Of a stretch of DNA of 60,074 bases, positions 22,740 to 30,839 are shown piece after piece. This stretch comes from Planctomycetota bacterium (GTDB lineage: Bacteria; Planctomycetota; Planctomycetia; Pirellulales; Pirellulaceae): the NCBI GenBank assembly GCA_027622275.1, contig JAQBZB010000014.1, forward strand, positions 1 through 60,074, written 5' to 3'. The position numbers and the translations under genes are program-made. Under the pieces are notes generated by a model. That model searched no databases. It was not told the origin of the DNA and worked only from the letters and a program-made list of their open reading frames with translations. How positions within the stretch are numbered: the first letter of the stretch is position 1; each line of letters starts with the position of its first letter.

Positions 22740-23619
22740 CGTCGATAAACCGTTTGGCAAGACCAGCATACGCGTCGATGCGACGATCGCGCAGGAAGGG
22801 CCAATGCGTTCGCGCCGTATCAATCGCATCGAGATCACACTCGACGATCAGCGTCTCCTCGTCTTCGTGCGACGCGCGGGCCACAATTTGCCCGTAGGGA
22901 TCGGCCACGAACGACGCGCCCCAAAACTGCAACTTGCCTTCGTGGCCGACGCGGTTCGTGGCCGCCACAAACACGCCGTTCGAGATCGCGTGGCTGCGCA
23001 TCATCGTTTCCCACGCCGAGTGCTGGCTCGCGCCGCAGGCTTCCTTCTCGTCAGGCAGCCAGCCGATGGCCGTCGGATAGAAAAGGATCTCGGCACCGGT
23101 CAACGCGGTCAGCCGCGCTGCCTCCGGGAACCATTGGTCCCAGCAGATGCAAACGCCAATACGGCCGAAGCGCGTCGCAAAGCTGCGAAAGCCCAAATCG
23201 CCGGGCGTGAAGTAGAACTTCTCGTAGTAGAGCGGATCGTCGGGGATGTGCATTTTGCGATACATCCCGAGCTGGCTGCCGTCCGCATCAAACACGACGG
23301 CTGTGTTGTGATACAGCCCGTGGGCTCGCCGCTCGAACATCGGACCAACGATCACGACCTCGTGCTTTCGAGCGGCTTGGGCCAACGCCTCGCTCGTCGG
23401 TCCAGGAATCGGCTCGGCTTCCGCGAACCGATCGTGATCTTCACGCTGGCACGGATATTGGTTGTGAAACAGTTCTTGCAGGCAGATGACGTTCGCGCCG
23501 CGATCGGCCGCGTCGGCGATTCGCGCGAGGGCCTTCTCGACGTTTGGCTGTTTCGACTCGGCGCAGGTCATCTGGACCAGGGCGACCGAGACTTTGCGAG
23601 GTGTGGCGTTGCTTTCCAT
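22732..23619 (-). CDS. aguB: N-carbamoylputrescine amidase
   Basis: A 295-residue carbon-nitrogen hydrolase (nitrilase superfamily), which hydrolyses N-carbamoylputrescine to putrescine, carbon dioxide and ammonia. The Glu-Lys-Cys triad can be placed: E in ICLQELFHNQYPC (near residue 49), K in YRKMHIPDDP (near 122) and C in VCICWDQWFPEAAR (near 158). The PLYYEKFYFTPGD segment is typical of the AguB/NLP1 subgroup. Its gene is translationally coupled to aguA downstream. Confidence 0.95.
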   Translation of the reverse strand: MESNATPRKVSVALVQMTCAESKQPNVEKALARIADAADRGANVICLQELFHNQYPCQREDHDRFAEAEPIPGPTSEALAQAARKHEVVIVGPMFERRAHGLYHNTAVVFDADGSQLGMYRKMHIPDDPLYYEKFYFTPGDLGFRSFATRFGRIGVCICWDQWFPEAARLTALTGAEILFYPTAIGWLPDEKEACGASQHSAWETMMRSHAISNGVFVAATNRVGHEGKLQFWGASFVADPYGQIVARASHEDEETLIVECDLDAIDTARTHWPFLRDRRIDAYAGLAKRFIDDE

Positions 23620-23709
23620 GCTGTGTTTTTAGCATGGTAGCCACGGCAAGCAAGCGGACGAGGGGTACGTGGCCGCTTGCTCCGCAAACGAACGCTGCTT
23701 TCGCGGAGC

Positions 23710-23781
23710 AAAATCAGCCGGTACGCGCTAGCGTCCGGTTCCTGCGGGGAAACCGCGGGCTAGCGCCCAGCGGCTAATTTT
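23710..23781. repeat. Palindromic element of the GCGCTAGC family
   Basis: Imperfect 31-bp arms (23710-23740 and 23751-23781) around a 10-base spacer. The core is TACGCGCTAGCGTCCGGTT mirrored by AACCGCGGGCTAGCGCCCA. The same unit occurs at 34007-34130 and a related one inside the elements at 41349-41467 and 55870-55983. Just upstream (23645-23700) is a degenerate palindrome with AGCAAGCGG / CCGCTTGCT. Both lie between the convergence-free ends of aguB (start) and the L,D-transpeptidase (stop). Confidence 0.8.
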
Positions 23782-23820
23782 GTCACAACCGCGGAGCGAA
23801 AGAAAGTCCGCGTAACCGCC

Positions 23821-25194
23821 TTACCGCACGATGACGATGCTGGACCCCTTCGACAGGATGCCGAAGACGTCTCCGGCGTCGCGAGCCGTCAACGCGATGC
23901 AACCTTGTCCCGGTGACAAACCGTTTGGCGAGCTGCCGTGAATGGAAAGATTGCTGCCCAAATCGAGCCAGACGCGACCGTAAGGGTTATTCGGGTCGTC
24001 GATCGGAATCGTTTCGCCATTGCCGGCATAATAGGTGCGCCCCGGTTGCTTGTCGTGGACTTGATACTGACCGGGGAGTGGCGCGGGATCGTCTCCCACG
24101 TTGATCGAGAATCGACCGGCGTAGAGTTTGCCGACGAACAACGTCAGCTCGTTCTTACTGAGCGAAACTTCCGCCCGAAACGGCCCGCGGACAACTTTCA
24201 GTTCACGACCGGCAAGCAGCGTCTCAGGATTCTCGATGCTGTTGATGTTTGCCAACAGCTGCCAAGGCACTTCATAACGCTCCGCGATATTCTTCAGCGT
24301 GTCGCCCGGTTGAGATTGATAGGCAGGTTCGATCAGATGCTCCCTCGAATAGATCACCTTGCCCGCCAATGGATCCAGAAAATCGACCAGCTGTGACATC
24401 TCGTCGGCACTCAGGCTGGGGTCGTTGTTGAAGGACGAAAGCTTCAACAGGGCATCCTGCCAGGCTTCGGCTTCGATTTTCGTGTGAACCGATTGCATGG
24501 TCGCTTGAAACGCGTTCATGCCGCCGCGGGCAGCCCCGCCCGCCGCAACGTCATTGATGTTGGCCTGTGTCGACGTGGACGAGGCCAGCGGGTTATCGCC
24601 AGCCCCTGCCGCAGCAGAAGGCTCCGCGGGAACGGTGGCGTAACCTCCGTAGCGATTCGATCCGCCAGATCGATTTACGGGTGATTCGAAGTCGTTCGGC
24701 CCGCTAGCCGGGTCGCGCAGCGCGTTCGAGGGGGAAGATGCCGAGTAGTTCACGCCTGAATCAAGCGTGTCGCCGGCTGTTGGCGAATGCGTGTTACCGA
24801 GCAAGTCGGGCGCAGCGATCACGGGCGCGGCGGGTGTCGTCGCTCCCGGAACTGGCAGGCGGTGGTTATCGCCGTGATCATGGTGTCTGGCTAGATCCTG
24901 CTCGAACGTCCCAGCGGCTTCGGTCGAACGGCTCGCGTTTGGTTCAGTCGTCGGATCGTAAGTTCGCGGTGTGGAGCCCCAAGATGCTGGTGGCGGTGCT
25001 AATTCGGCGGGAACAGAATTCGCATCGCCGCCCTCCGGCGTTCCCAACTCGATCTGCAATGCAGGATCGGCGGCACCCGTCTCCCAGGCAAGATCCTGTG
25101 GGTATTTGTCGGGGCTGTTCAGAAAGGCATAGACGCCATACAAACACGCCAACAAAAGTACGACAACAACTGCGGTTTTGAGAGTATCCACCAT
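23821..25194 (-). CDS. LysM plus L,D-transpeptidase (YkuD) protein
   Basis: A 457-residue envelope protein. An N-terminal membrane anchor (TAVVVVLLLACLYGVYAFL, residues ~7-25) is followed by a long Pro/Ser/Ala-rich disordered region to about residue 210. A helical stretch follows, then a LysM domain (YQSQPGDTLKNIAERYEVPW, ~290-340) and a C-terminal L,D-transpeptidase domain (~345-457). The transpeptidase active site shows SIHGSSPNGLSPGQGCIAL. The catalytic cysteine and HG are present, but the usual SHGCIR reads GQGCIA, so the flanking serine/asparagine and arginine are changed. Presumed role: 3-3 crosslinking or anchoring of proteins to peptidoglycan, notable in planctomycetes with thin walls. 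Confidence 0.9.
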   Translation of the reverse strand: MVDTLKTAVVVVLLLACLYGVYAFLNSPDKYPQDLAWETGAADPALQIELGTPEGGDANSVPAELAPPPASWGSTPRTYDPTTEPNASRSTEAAGTFEQDLARHHDHGDNHRLPVPGATTPAAPVIAAPDLLGNTHSPTAGDTLDSGVNYSASSPSNALRDPASGPNDFESPVNRSGGSNRYGGYATVPAEPSAAAGAGDNPLASSTSTQANINDVAAGGAARGGMNAFQATMQSVHTKIEAEAWQDALLKLSSFNNDPSLSADEMSQLVDFLDPLAGKVIYSREHLIEPAYQSQPGDTLKNIAERYEVPWQLLANINSIENPETLLAGRELKVVRGPFRAEVSLSKNELTLFVGKLYAGRFSINVGDDPAPLPGQYQVHDKQPGRTYYAGNGETIPIDDPNNPYGRVWLDLGSNLSIHGSSPNGLSPGQGCIALTARDAGDVFGILSKGSSIVIVR

Positions 25195-25344
25195 CGTCCT
25201 CCTTGACGATCAGAGAGATCGCGAATTTCGCGCGCGGCAGGATCATAGGGGAACGCGTCGAATGACGAAAGAGGAATCGGGCCGCGGTTGCTAGCATGTT
25301 CCCGGCAAGTCGACCTCGTGCAGTCGGCCATCCTACACGACTCC

Positions 25345-26988
25345 CTAACGAAGCAGCTCGCGCAGCTTCTGAAACTGCTGGCGAAACAGATCGGGGGCGT
25401 ACTGGATCGATACCGCCAGCGAGTTTGGTAAAGCAATCGCGAGTGGCGCGAGTTGCCGAGATTCGTCGCGGGCGGAAACGGGGAGACACGAGTGCGCGGG
25501 GCCGTTGGGAAGATCGAGACGAAGGCTTGGCGCAAGTGCTTCTAATGTCTCTTCGATCGCCTTTCCGCGAGTACTTTCCCGCGCGGCATCGCAGGACAAC
25601 ATCCGCAGCGCCCAGGCAATCTGCCGCGCCGAATCGTAGTCGTGCTGCTCGGTGCTGCCGATGACGATCAGTAAGTTGACCGCGTCGGCCACCGCGCGAT
25701 CGTCGAACGGCTTGGCCAATACCGGCGCGACGACTTCGGTGGTTAACCACTCGGACAACTCCGAACAGGCAGCATTGACGCGCGACGGCGAACCGAACGG
25801 CGAGCGTTCCAGCTCAGATTGCACCGCCGTCAGCTTCGTGTGAAACTCCGCGAGCTTCTTGTCGAAGCTGCCGCGGTCGCTTGAAACGTGGCGAATCGCG
25901 AGCCGAACAAGCGCCGTGGGCCAACTAGCAAGCATCGGCCTGCCGGGGATTGAGCCGGCACGCTGTTCTTGCCGCCTGCTTGGAGTTGTCAGCTCGTGGT
26001 GACACGCACGGCAGTCGAAGCCAGCCAGTTCGGGCCAAGTTTCTTTCTGAGGTTGTTCGAGGGCGGACAAGTCCCGCATCAATTCGATCGATTCACGCAG
26101 CGCGACCACTCCGCCGAGCACGACCGCCGAGCTGCGATGATGGTGGCGGAGAACCAGTTCCTGCGAGTCGCCCGCTGCCAACTTCAAGTAAGTGTGATTC
26201 TCGTCAAGAAACTCCTGGAAGTTCGCAAACGGCGGTCCCTCGACTTCCGTTCGTCTCGCTCCCGCATCGGCAACCTTCTCGTCGAGATATCGCCAGTGGC
26301 GAGGCATCTGCTGGGCGAACGATTCAATCTCGATGCCGGGCAACGGCGGATGGCCGGCGGCGTACATCTCGTGGGTCATGAGCTTGCCTTCCGCGGCGCT
26401 GCCGATGTGGCAGCCAAAACATTGTTCCGCACGCTCCACCGGATTGCGGACGTCGATCATGCCGAGTGCTCGTTTCTCGGCCACGGGCTTGGCCCGCCAG
26501 TCCGCGCGGCTGTGCGGCACGTCCCAATGCTCGCTCGCGCCGTGGCACGACTCGCAGGCAACACCACGGTCATAAGTCGGCGGGCGATCAATGCCTATTA
26601 ACCAGTTCGAGTGACAGCTCAGGCATTGCTGAGCCTGCGAAATGTCGGCGATATGAAGCTTGTCGCAAATCTGTTTGCTTAATGGGTTCGTCGCTGGATC
26701 GATCAACTTATACGCTTGCGAATGAATGTCGCTCGTCCAAATCTTCGATTCGTTAAGCCGCACGAAGTCGGTGACACGGTTATCGATGTCCGCCTTGGTC
26801 GGAGCCTGATGGCAACGCTCGCAGCGATCGACGCCGAGAAACTTTCCGGACTCGCGGGGAGCAATCGCAGCAGCGTTCGGGTCCGCCTCTTGCGCGAGCT
26901 GGTCGCCGTTCAATACAGGCAACGTCGACGCAATGCCTGTGATTGCGGCAAACACCAGCAGCGGCATTGAAAGAAACCGAAAGCTCAC
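25345..26988 (-). CDS. Pentahaem c-type cytochrome, operon gene 4
   Basis: A 547-residue secreted protein with an N-terminal signal peptide (LLVFAAITGIAS). Five CxxCH haem motifs sit in the first ~330 residues: CERCH, CLSCH, CESCH, CFGCH and CRACH. Several distal histidines (HRSSAV, HHHELTT type) could be second axial ligands. The pattern CESCHGASEHW and AGHPPL resembles cytochrome c554-like and NrfB-like multihaem proteins. The C-terminal ~200 residues lack haem motifs and are helical. It starts 1 base after the stop of the preceding cytochrome gene and is the last gene of a four-gene operon. Likely periplasmic electron carrier; no catalytic site seen. Confidence 0.88.
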   Translation of the reverse strand: MSFRFLSMPLLVFAAITGIASTLPVLNGDQLAQEADPNAAAIAPRESGKFLGVDRCERCHQAPTKADIDNRVTDFVRLNESKIWTSDIHSQAYKLIDPATNPLSKQICDKLHIADISQAQQCLSCHSNWLIGIDRPPTYDRGVACESCHGASEHWDVPHSRADWRAKPVAEKRALGMIDVRNPVERAEQCFGCHIGSAAEGKLMTHEMYAAGHPPLPGIEIESFAQQMPRHWRYLDEKVADAGARRTEVEGPPFANFQEFLDENHTYLKLAAGDSQELVLRHHHRSSAVVLGGVVALRESIELMRDLSALEQPQKETWPELAGFDCRACHHELTTPSRRQEQRAGSIPGRPMLASWPTALVRLAIRHVSSDRGSFDKKLAEFHTKLTAVQSELERSPFGSPSRVNAACSELSEWLTTEVVAPVLAKPFDDRAVADAVNLLIVIGSTEQHDYDSARQIAWALRMLSCDAARESTRGKAIEETLEALAPSLRLDLPNGPAHSCLPVSARDESRQLAPLAIALPNSLAVSIQYAPDLFRQQFQKLRELLR

Positions 26989-26989
26989 G

Positions 26990-28456
26990 TCAGTTCTCCT
27001 TCCGCCGTTGAAGTTGTTGCATGAGGTCTAAGAGGGACCGGTGAACTTGATCGCGCGTGACGCTTGCATCACCCGGCTCGAACCGCCACCTCGGACTATC
27101 TTGACCTCGGGGAAAGGCTAGTTGCTCACGCAGTGTCGCGATCCTGGAAGTGACTTCGTCGTCACTTGGCTTGCCGGCATCGCGCTGAGTCTGTTCGGCG
27201 GCGACCAACGCCAGATACTGTTGTGTTGCGTCGTCCCAGTTTGCGGGCAGGCCGATGGCGGCGTCGAGTTCCGGAGTAACAAGTCGCACGGCACTCGCGA
27301 TTTCAGCGACCAACTTCGGATCAGGGCGAAAGCCGCGTTGCATTTGAACGGCCAACGGTTGTAGGCTCTCGCCGGCAGAGTCCTTCAAGCGGCTGAAGTA
27401 CCAACTTCCCCAGGCCGGCATCCCCAGCACGCCCTTACTCGTTGAAATCTGTTGCCGCCAACTGGGATGAACCAGGTCGTGATGACACGCGAAGCAATCG
27501 TATTCGGCGAACTCCGGCCAGACGGCCTCCGCCGGTTCATTCGCGGCGCGTTCCGCTCGCCACTTCAGCAAATCGATCGCCGCCGCGCCGCAAGCGATTT
27601 GCCCGGCCCGCCACAATTCGATCTCAAGCTTGGGGTTTGACTTTCGTTCCTCGCGATCACGCCAATGTTTGGGGAGCATCGCGTGGTACGCGGTTAGCTC
27701 GAACTTGAGCACGGGGTGTCCGGCGGCGATCAAGTCGTGATTGACTTCACGGCCGGGCGAGCCGACGTGGCAGGCGGCACAGGTTTGTGCGCGAATCGTG
27801 ATGTCTTCCGTATTGATAAATCCTAATGCCGAAGCGTCACCCGCCTGTTTGATCCCAGCCCACGATTGCGTCACGTGCGGACCGATCCATTGCTGGGCGG
27901 GGCCATGACAGATTTCGCAACTGACGGCATCGCGAACGTAAAACGTCGTTTCTTGTTTCGATCGATCCGGCTGCGGGTTGTGACATCCAAAGCAATTCGC
28001 CAGTCGTTTCGCACGGGTTGCATCATCGTCGGTTGGCCGCGCGAGACGCCCGAGGATCGCCTTCGACAAACCGTTTTGCAAAGTCTGATAGCCGCGCGAG
28101 TGCGGATCCTTGTCGAGCCAATGCACATACTCGTGGCGGCGGCTGAGCGGGAAACGCGGATCGGGATCGATGCCGCCGTGACAAGCCGACGCGGCGCAGG
28201 AACGAGCGCCGAGAAACTTCTGCGGTTGCCGTGCGGCGAAGAGGCCGTTTGCACTGTCGGCTGTGAGTGCGAGTTGCTCGACCGGATCGGCGCGTTCGTC
28301 GGCACAGGTGCTTGAGTTTGCGAGCAAGAACACCAAGACCGACGGAATCACAAGGCCAACAATCCACGACGTACGACGGGCCTCCGAGCCCGTCGAGCTT
28401 CGACACGCTTGTCTCGACGGCCTTGGAAGGCCATCGTACTTAGGGCGACTTGGCAT
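26990..28456 (-). CDS. Multihaem c-type cytochrome, operon gene 3
   Basis: About 488 residues. A hydrophobic signal (WIVGLVIPSVLVFLLANSSTCA) is followed by a first haem site with unusual spacing CAASACH (CX4CH), then CFGCH, CEICH, CAACH and CFACH. The repeated motif CEICHGPAQQWIG and AGHPVL parallels the next gene, so the two are probably duplicates. The chosen ATG (28454-28456) overlaps the stop of the preceding gene. About 27 residues before the signal (KYDGLPRPSRQACRSS region) are encoded by a palindromic element (28371-28439), so the native start may have been displaced. Likely periplasmic electron carrier. Confidence 0.85.
   Translation of the reverse strand: MPSRPKYDGLPRPSRQACRSSTGSEARRTSWIVGLVIPSVLVFLLANSSTCADERADPVEQLALTADSANGLFAARQPQKFLGARSCAASACHGGIDPDPRFPLSRRHEYVHWLDKDPHSRGYQTLQNGLSKAILGRLARPTDDDATRAKRLANCFGCHNPQPDRSKQETTFYVRDAVSCEICHGPAQQWIGPHVTQSWAGIKQAGDASALGFINTEDITIRAQTCAACHVGSPGREVNHDLIAAGHPVLKFELTAYHAMLPKHWRDREERKSNPKLEIELWRAGQIACGAAAIDLLKWRAERAANEPAEAVWPEFAEYDCFACHHDLVHPSWRQQISTSKGVLGMPAWGSWYFSRLKDSAGESLQPLAVQMQRGFRPDPKLVAEIASAVRLVTPELDAAIGLPANWDDATQQYLALVAAEQTQRDAGKPSDDEVTSRIATLREQLAFPRGQDSPRWRFEPGDASVTRDQVHRSLLDLMQQLQRRKEN
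28371..28439. repeat. Palindromic element in the N-terminal coding region of a cytochrome gene
   Basis: 25-bp arms 28371-28395 and 28415-28439 are imperfect reverse complements, outer ends GTACGA/TCGTAC. Each arm is a hairpin by itself (GACGGGC...GCCCGTC; GGCCTT-CC... type). It is the same family as 39268-39329: the right arm here matches that copy's left arm closely (shared CCAAGGCCGTCG). It starts next to the stop codon of the decahaem cytochrome gene. Confidence 0.85.
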
Positions 28457-29861
28457 CCGCGGTGTTGCTTTCGTGGACGTGATGGTATTGATGACACTCG
28501 ACACAATTCTTGCGTCCATAGCGTTCTGTCGGCAGCGTGCGGGTTGCGCCGTGACAGTTTTGACAGACTTCCAGCTTCGGCATCAAGATGTCTTGGACGG
28601 AAGTGCTTTCGAGCGACGTGCTTTCTCGTGATGTGGCGCCGCGCTCCACATGATGACACTCGATGCAAGCCACGTCACGATGTCGGTCGTGGTCAAAGCG
28701 GCTGTGCGCGAGCCAGCGCGGAGGAATCTTGGGCGAAACGATCTCAAAGCCGAATCCCGCTTCGTTGACGCTGGTCAGGTGACACTTTTGGCAGGCGTTG
28801 TTTTTCGGTGCCGGGCCTGTCACTGCGTCAGATTGGAAGACCGCGCTCTCGATCCGGCGCAATTCTTCTTCCACCCAGCTCCAAGTGTCTTTGGGTGATG
28901 GCCGCGATGGCTTATTCGGGAGCCGCGAGGGTGTTTCACCAGCCACGCCCAGCAATTCGTCCGGGTGCTCGTTCGCATACGCCATCAACCGGTCCCGTAG
29001 CACGCCGTGGACGATGTCGGGCTTCTCATGCGGCAGAGCCTGGTCCGACAGCTTGCCGCTGAATCGCAATGGATGGCACTTCATGCAATGCTCCTCGAAC
29101 ACGATCGGCAGCATGTACGAGCCGGCAGCATCGGGACGATGACAGTCGTGGCATTGAAGCTGGACGGTCGTCGGCGACGAACTGGTATCGGAGTGCTTGT
29201 CCCAAACCGCGTTGAGCGGCTTCAAGTGATCCTTGTGGTTGAAATGAAGTGCCGTCTTGTCGATCCATCTCGCGCCTCGGCCGTCACTCGCTGATTCTCC
29301 AAACTCCGCGATGTCCAGCAGATCGCGAAACATCATTTGCTCGCTCTCGGTTTGCTGCCGATCCGGCGACCATGCACGATGCAGAGCGAATTCGGGATGC
29401 TTCTCGAACGAAGCATGACACTTTACGCAGAACTCGTCCGCCCGCTCCGTCAATCGTTTCGATCCGCGATGCTCTTGATGACAGACGGCGCAGTCAGGCA
29501 CTCCCTTCGCCGTGGCGAACGGATTGTGATCGCTCTTGCTCTGGCGATGACACCGCTGGCAGTCCTGGTCGTGAACGGAACGCACGTCGTTATCGATGTT
29601 GGCGAGTCGAACCAGCGGCTGCCAGGGCGTTCGATGACAGTTTTTGCAGTCGGCTTGTGCCGGCCCATGACTCGTCGCGAGCGGGCGCGACAAGTAGATC
29701 GTGTGGTCGCCTCGCAACGTAAACACGGCGACGAAGGCCAGCGGCACGAGCCCGCACACCAGCGTCACCCAGCGTCGCCATCGATGCAAACGATTTGGGA
29801 CGCGCTCGATGTGCAAGTCGAGTCGTTGGGCCACCGACGAATTGGTTCGTGAATCGGGCAT
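28440..29861 (-). CDS. Decahaem c-type cytochrome, operon gene 2
   Basis: A 473-residue protein with an N-terminal transmembrane or signal segment (WVTLVCGLVPLAFVAVFTL, ~30-50). It has ten CxxCH motifs: CKNCH, CQRCH, CAVCH, CVKCH, CHDCH, CMKCH, CQKCH, CIECH, CQNCH and CVECH. Many spare histidines (FNHKDH, FDHDRH) suit bis-histidine coordination. FxHxxH segments before haem motifs are typical of NapC/NrfH-linked and Geobacter-like periplasmic cytochromes. A short repetitive TSRESTSLESTS lies before the ninth haem. It starts 1 base after the stop of the membrane cytochrome gene and is read together with it. Confidence 0.92.
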   Translation of the reverse strand: MPDSRTNSSVAQRLDLHIERVPNRLHRWRRWVTLVCGLVPLAFVAVFTLRGDHTIYLSRPLATSHGPAQADCKNCHRTPWQPLVRLANIDNDVRSVHDQDCQRCHRQSKSDHNPFATAKGVPDCAVCHQEHRGSKRLTERADEFCVKCHASFEKHPEFALHRAWSPDRQQTESEQMMFRDLLDIAEFGESASDGRGARWIDKTALHFNHKDHLKPLNAVWDKHSDTSSSPTTVQLQCHDCHRPDAAGSYMLPIVFEEHCMKCHPLRFSGKLSDQALPHEKPDIVHGVLRDRLMAYANEHPDELLGVAGETPSRLPNKPSRPSPKDTWSWVEEELRRIESAVFQSDAVTGPAPKNNACQKCHLTSVNEAGFGFEIVSPKIPPRWLAHSRFDHDRHRDVACIECHHVERGATSRESTSLESTSVQDILMPKLEVCQNCHGATRTLPTERYGRKNCVECHQYHHVHESNTADAKSP

Positions 29862-29862
29862 G

Positions 29863-30705
29863 TCAATAGTAGACCGACGCGATGATGTGCGCGAGCGCCA
29901 GCACGAGCAGCGACATCGACAGGGGAACGTGAACGAACAACCAATAGTGCAGCCACTTGTGCAAGCGGGCCTGTCGCGCCAGCTCCCGCCGCTCGTCGCA
30001 GATCGCAGCGAGGCTTGTCAACGTGTCGCGTGAGGAAGCGGGAGCAGCGCGTTGCATGTGCGAGAATATCGCCGCGGCGCGTGACACATTCAACAGCGGC
30101 GCACGTTGATCGATCTTGGCGGCGAGAAACGGACGAACGGACTCGACGTAGAACTCGCGGAGGATTTCCTGTTCGAGCGGCGAATCGTCCGTGGATGGGA
30201 ACAGACTGCCGCAGGTGGCGACAACTTGCTGGTCAGCCGTCGCGCGCAACGCGGCACAGACGTGCGGCAGCTGCTCGAACATGGCCTCGCGACTGGTGGA
30301 TTCTTTCATGACTCGTGGCAAATACTGCTGAAACACGACGCCGGCCAGGCCGCTGACGATGACCACCGCAAACACGAACAACAAGACTTGCTCCAACAGA
30401 CCTCCCCAGCGGAAACCGGCATGGAACACGATTAGCGGCACACTCAACAGACCGAGCCAGATGTGAGCCTTGAGCCAGAAGCGGGCTGTTCCAAGGGGCT
30501 GCCGAGGCAGCTTCTTGCGGCCGGCCAGTAAGCCCGCGAAGACCATCAGCGTGGCGCCAACGATGCCAAATCCCAAACCCTGCCAACTGCCGCCGGATGG
30601 TCCGCTCGCAGAAGATTTGGCGTAGCCGACATAGAGACAGCTCGACAACACGAACGCAACGATCGTGATGATCATCCACCATCGGTGGCTTTTGTCGATC
30701 AGCAA
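29863..30705 (-). CDS. Membrane cytochrome b-like protein, operon gene 1
   Basis: About 280 residues from a TTG start (30705) preceded by AGAGGG; the frame stays open to another TTG at 30777. It has three or four helices near the N-terminus (MIITIVAFVLSSCLYVGYA, GFGIVGATLMVFAGLLAG, HIWLGLLSVPLIVFHAGFRW, VLLFVFAVVIVSGLAGVVF). A soluble middle and a last helix (HVPLSMSLLVLALAHIIASVYY) follow. Histidines in AHIWLGLL, IVFHAG, HYWLFVHV and LAHI are placed on helices as b-haem ligands would be, like small ferric-reductase or di-haem cytochrome b proteins. It probably passes quinol electrons to the three cytochromes encoded downstream. Confidence 0.82.
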   Translation of the reverse strand: MLIDKSHRWWMIITIVAFVLSSCLYVGYAKSSASGPSGGSWQGLGFGIVGATLMVFAGLLAGRKKLPRQPLGTARFWLKAHIWLGLLSVPLIVFHAGFRWGGLLEQVLLFVFAVVIVSGLAGVVFQQYLPRVMKESTSREAMFEQLPHVCAALRATADQQVVATCGSLFPSTDDSPLEQEILREFYVESVRPFLAAKIDQRAPLLNVSRAAAIFSHMQRAAPASSRDTLTSLAAICDERRELARQARLHKWLHYWLFVHVPLSMSLLVLALAHIIASVYY

Positions 30706-30839
30706 ATTCGTGTTCCCTCTGTCATTACGTCGCTCCGCGGCAGCCGATACTCTACCCGCGACGAACGCTTGACTCAATTCTAGGTGTCGTCTGGCGCGTA
30801 TTCGTGAGTTGCAGAACTTTTCGCTATGATGAGCGTGTT

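Noticed and set aside
22804-23640. 278-codon plus-strand open frame
   Set aside because: Antisense to aguB, whose catalytic triad is intact; no recognisable domain in the plus-strand product.
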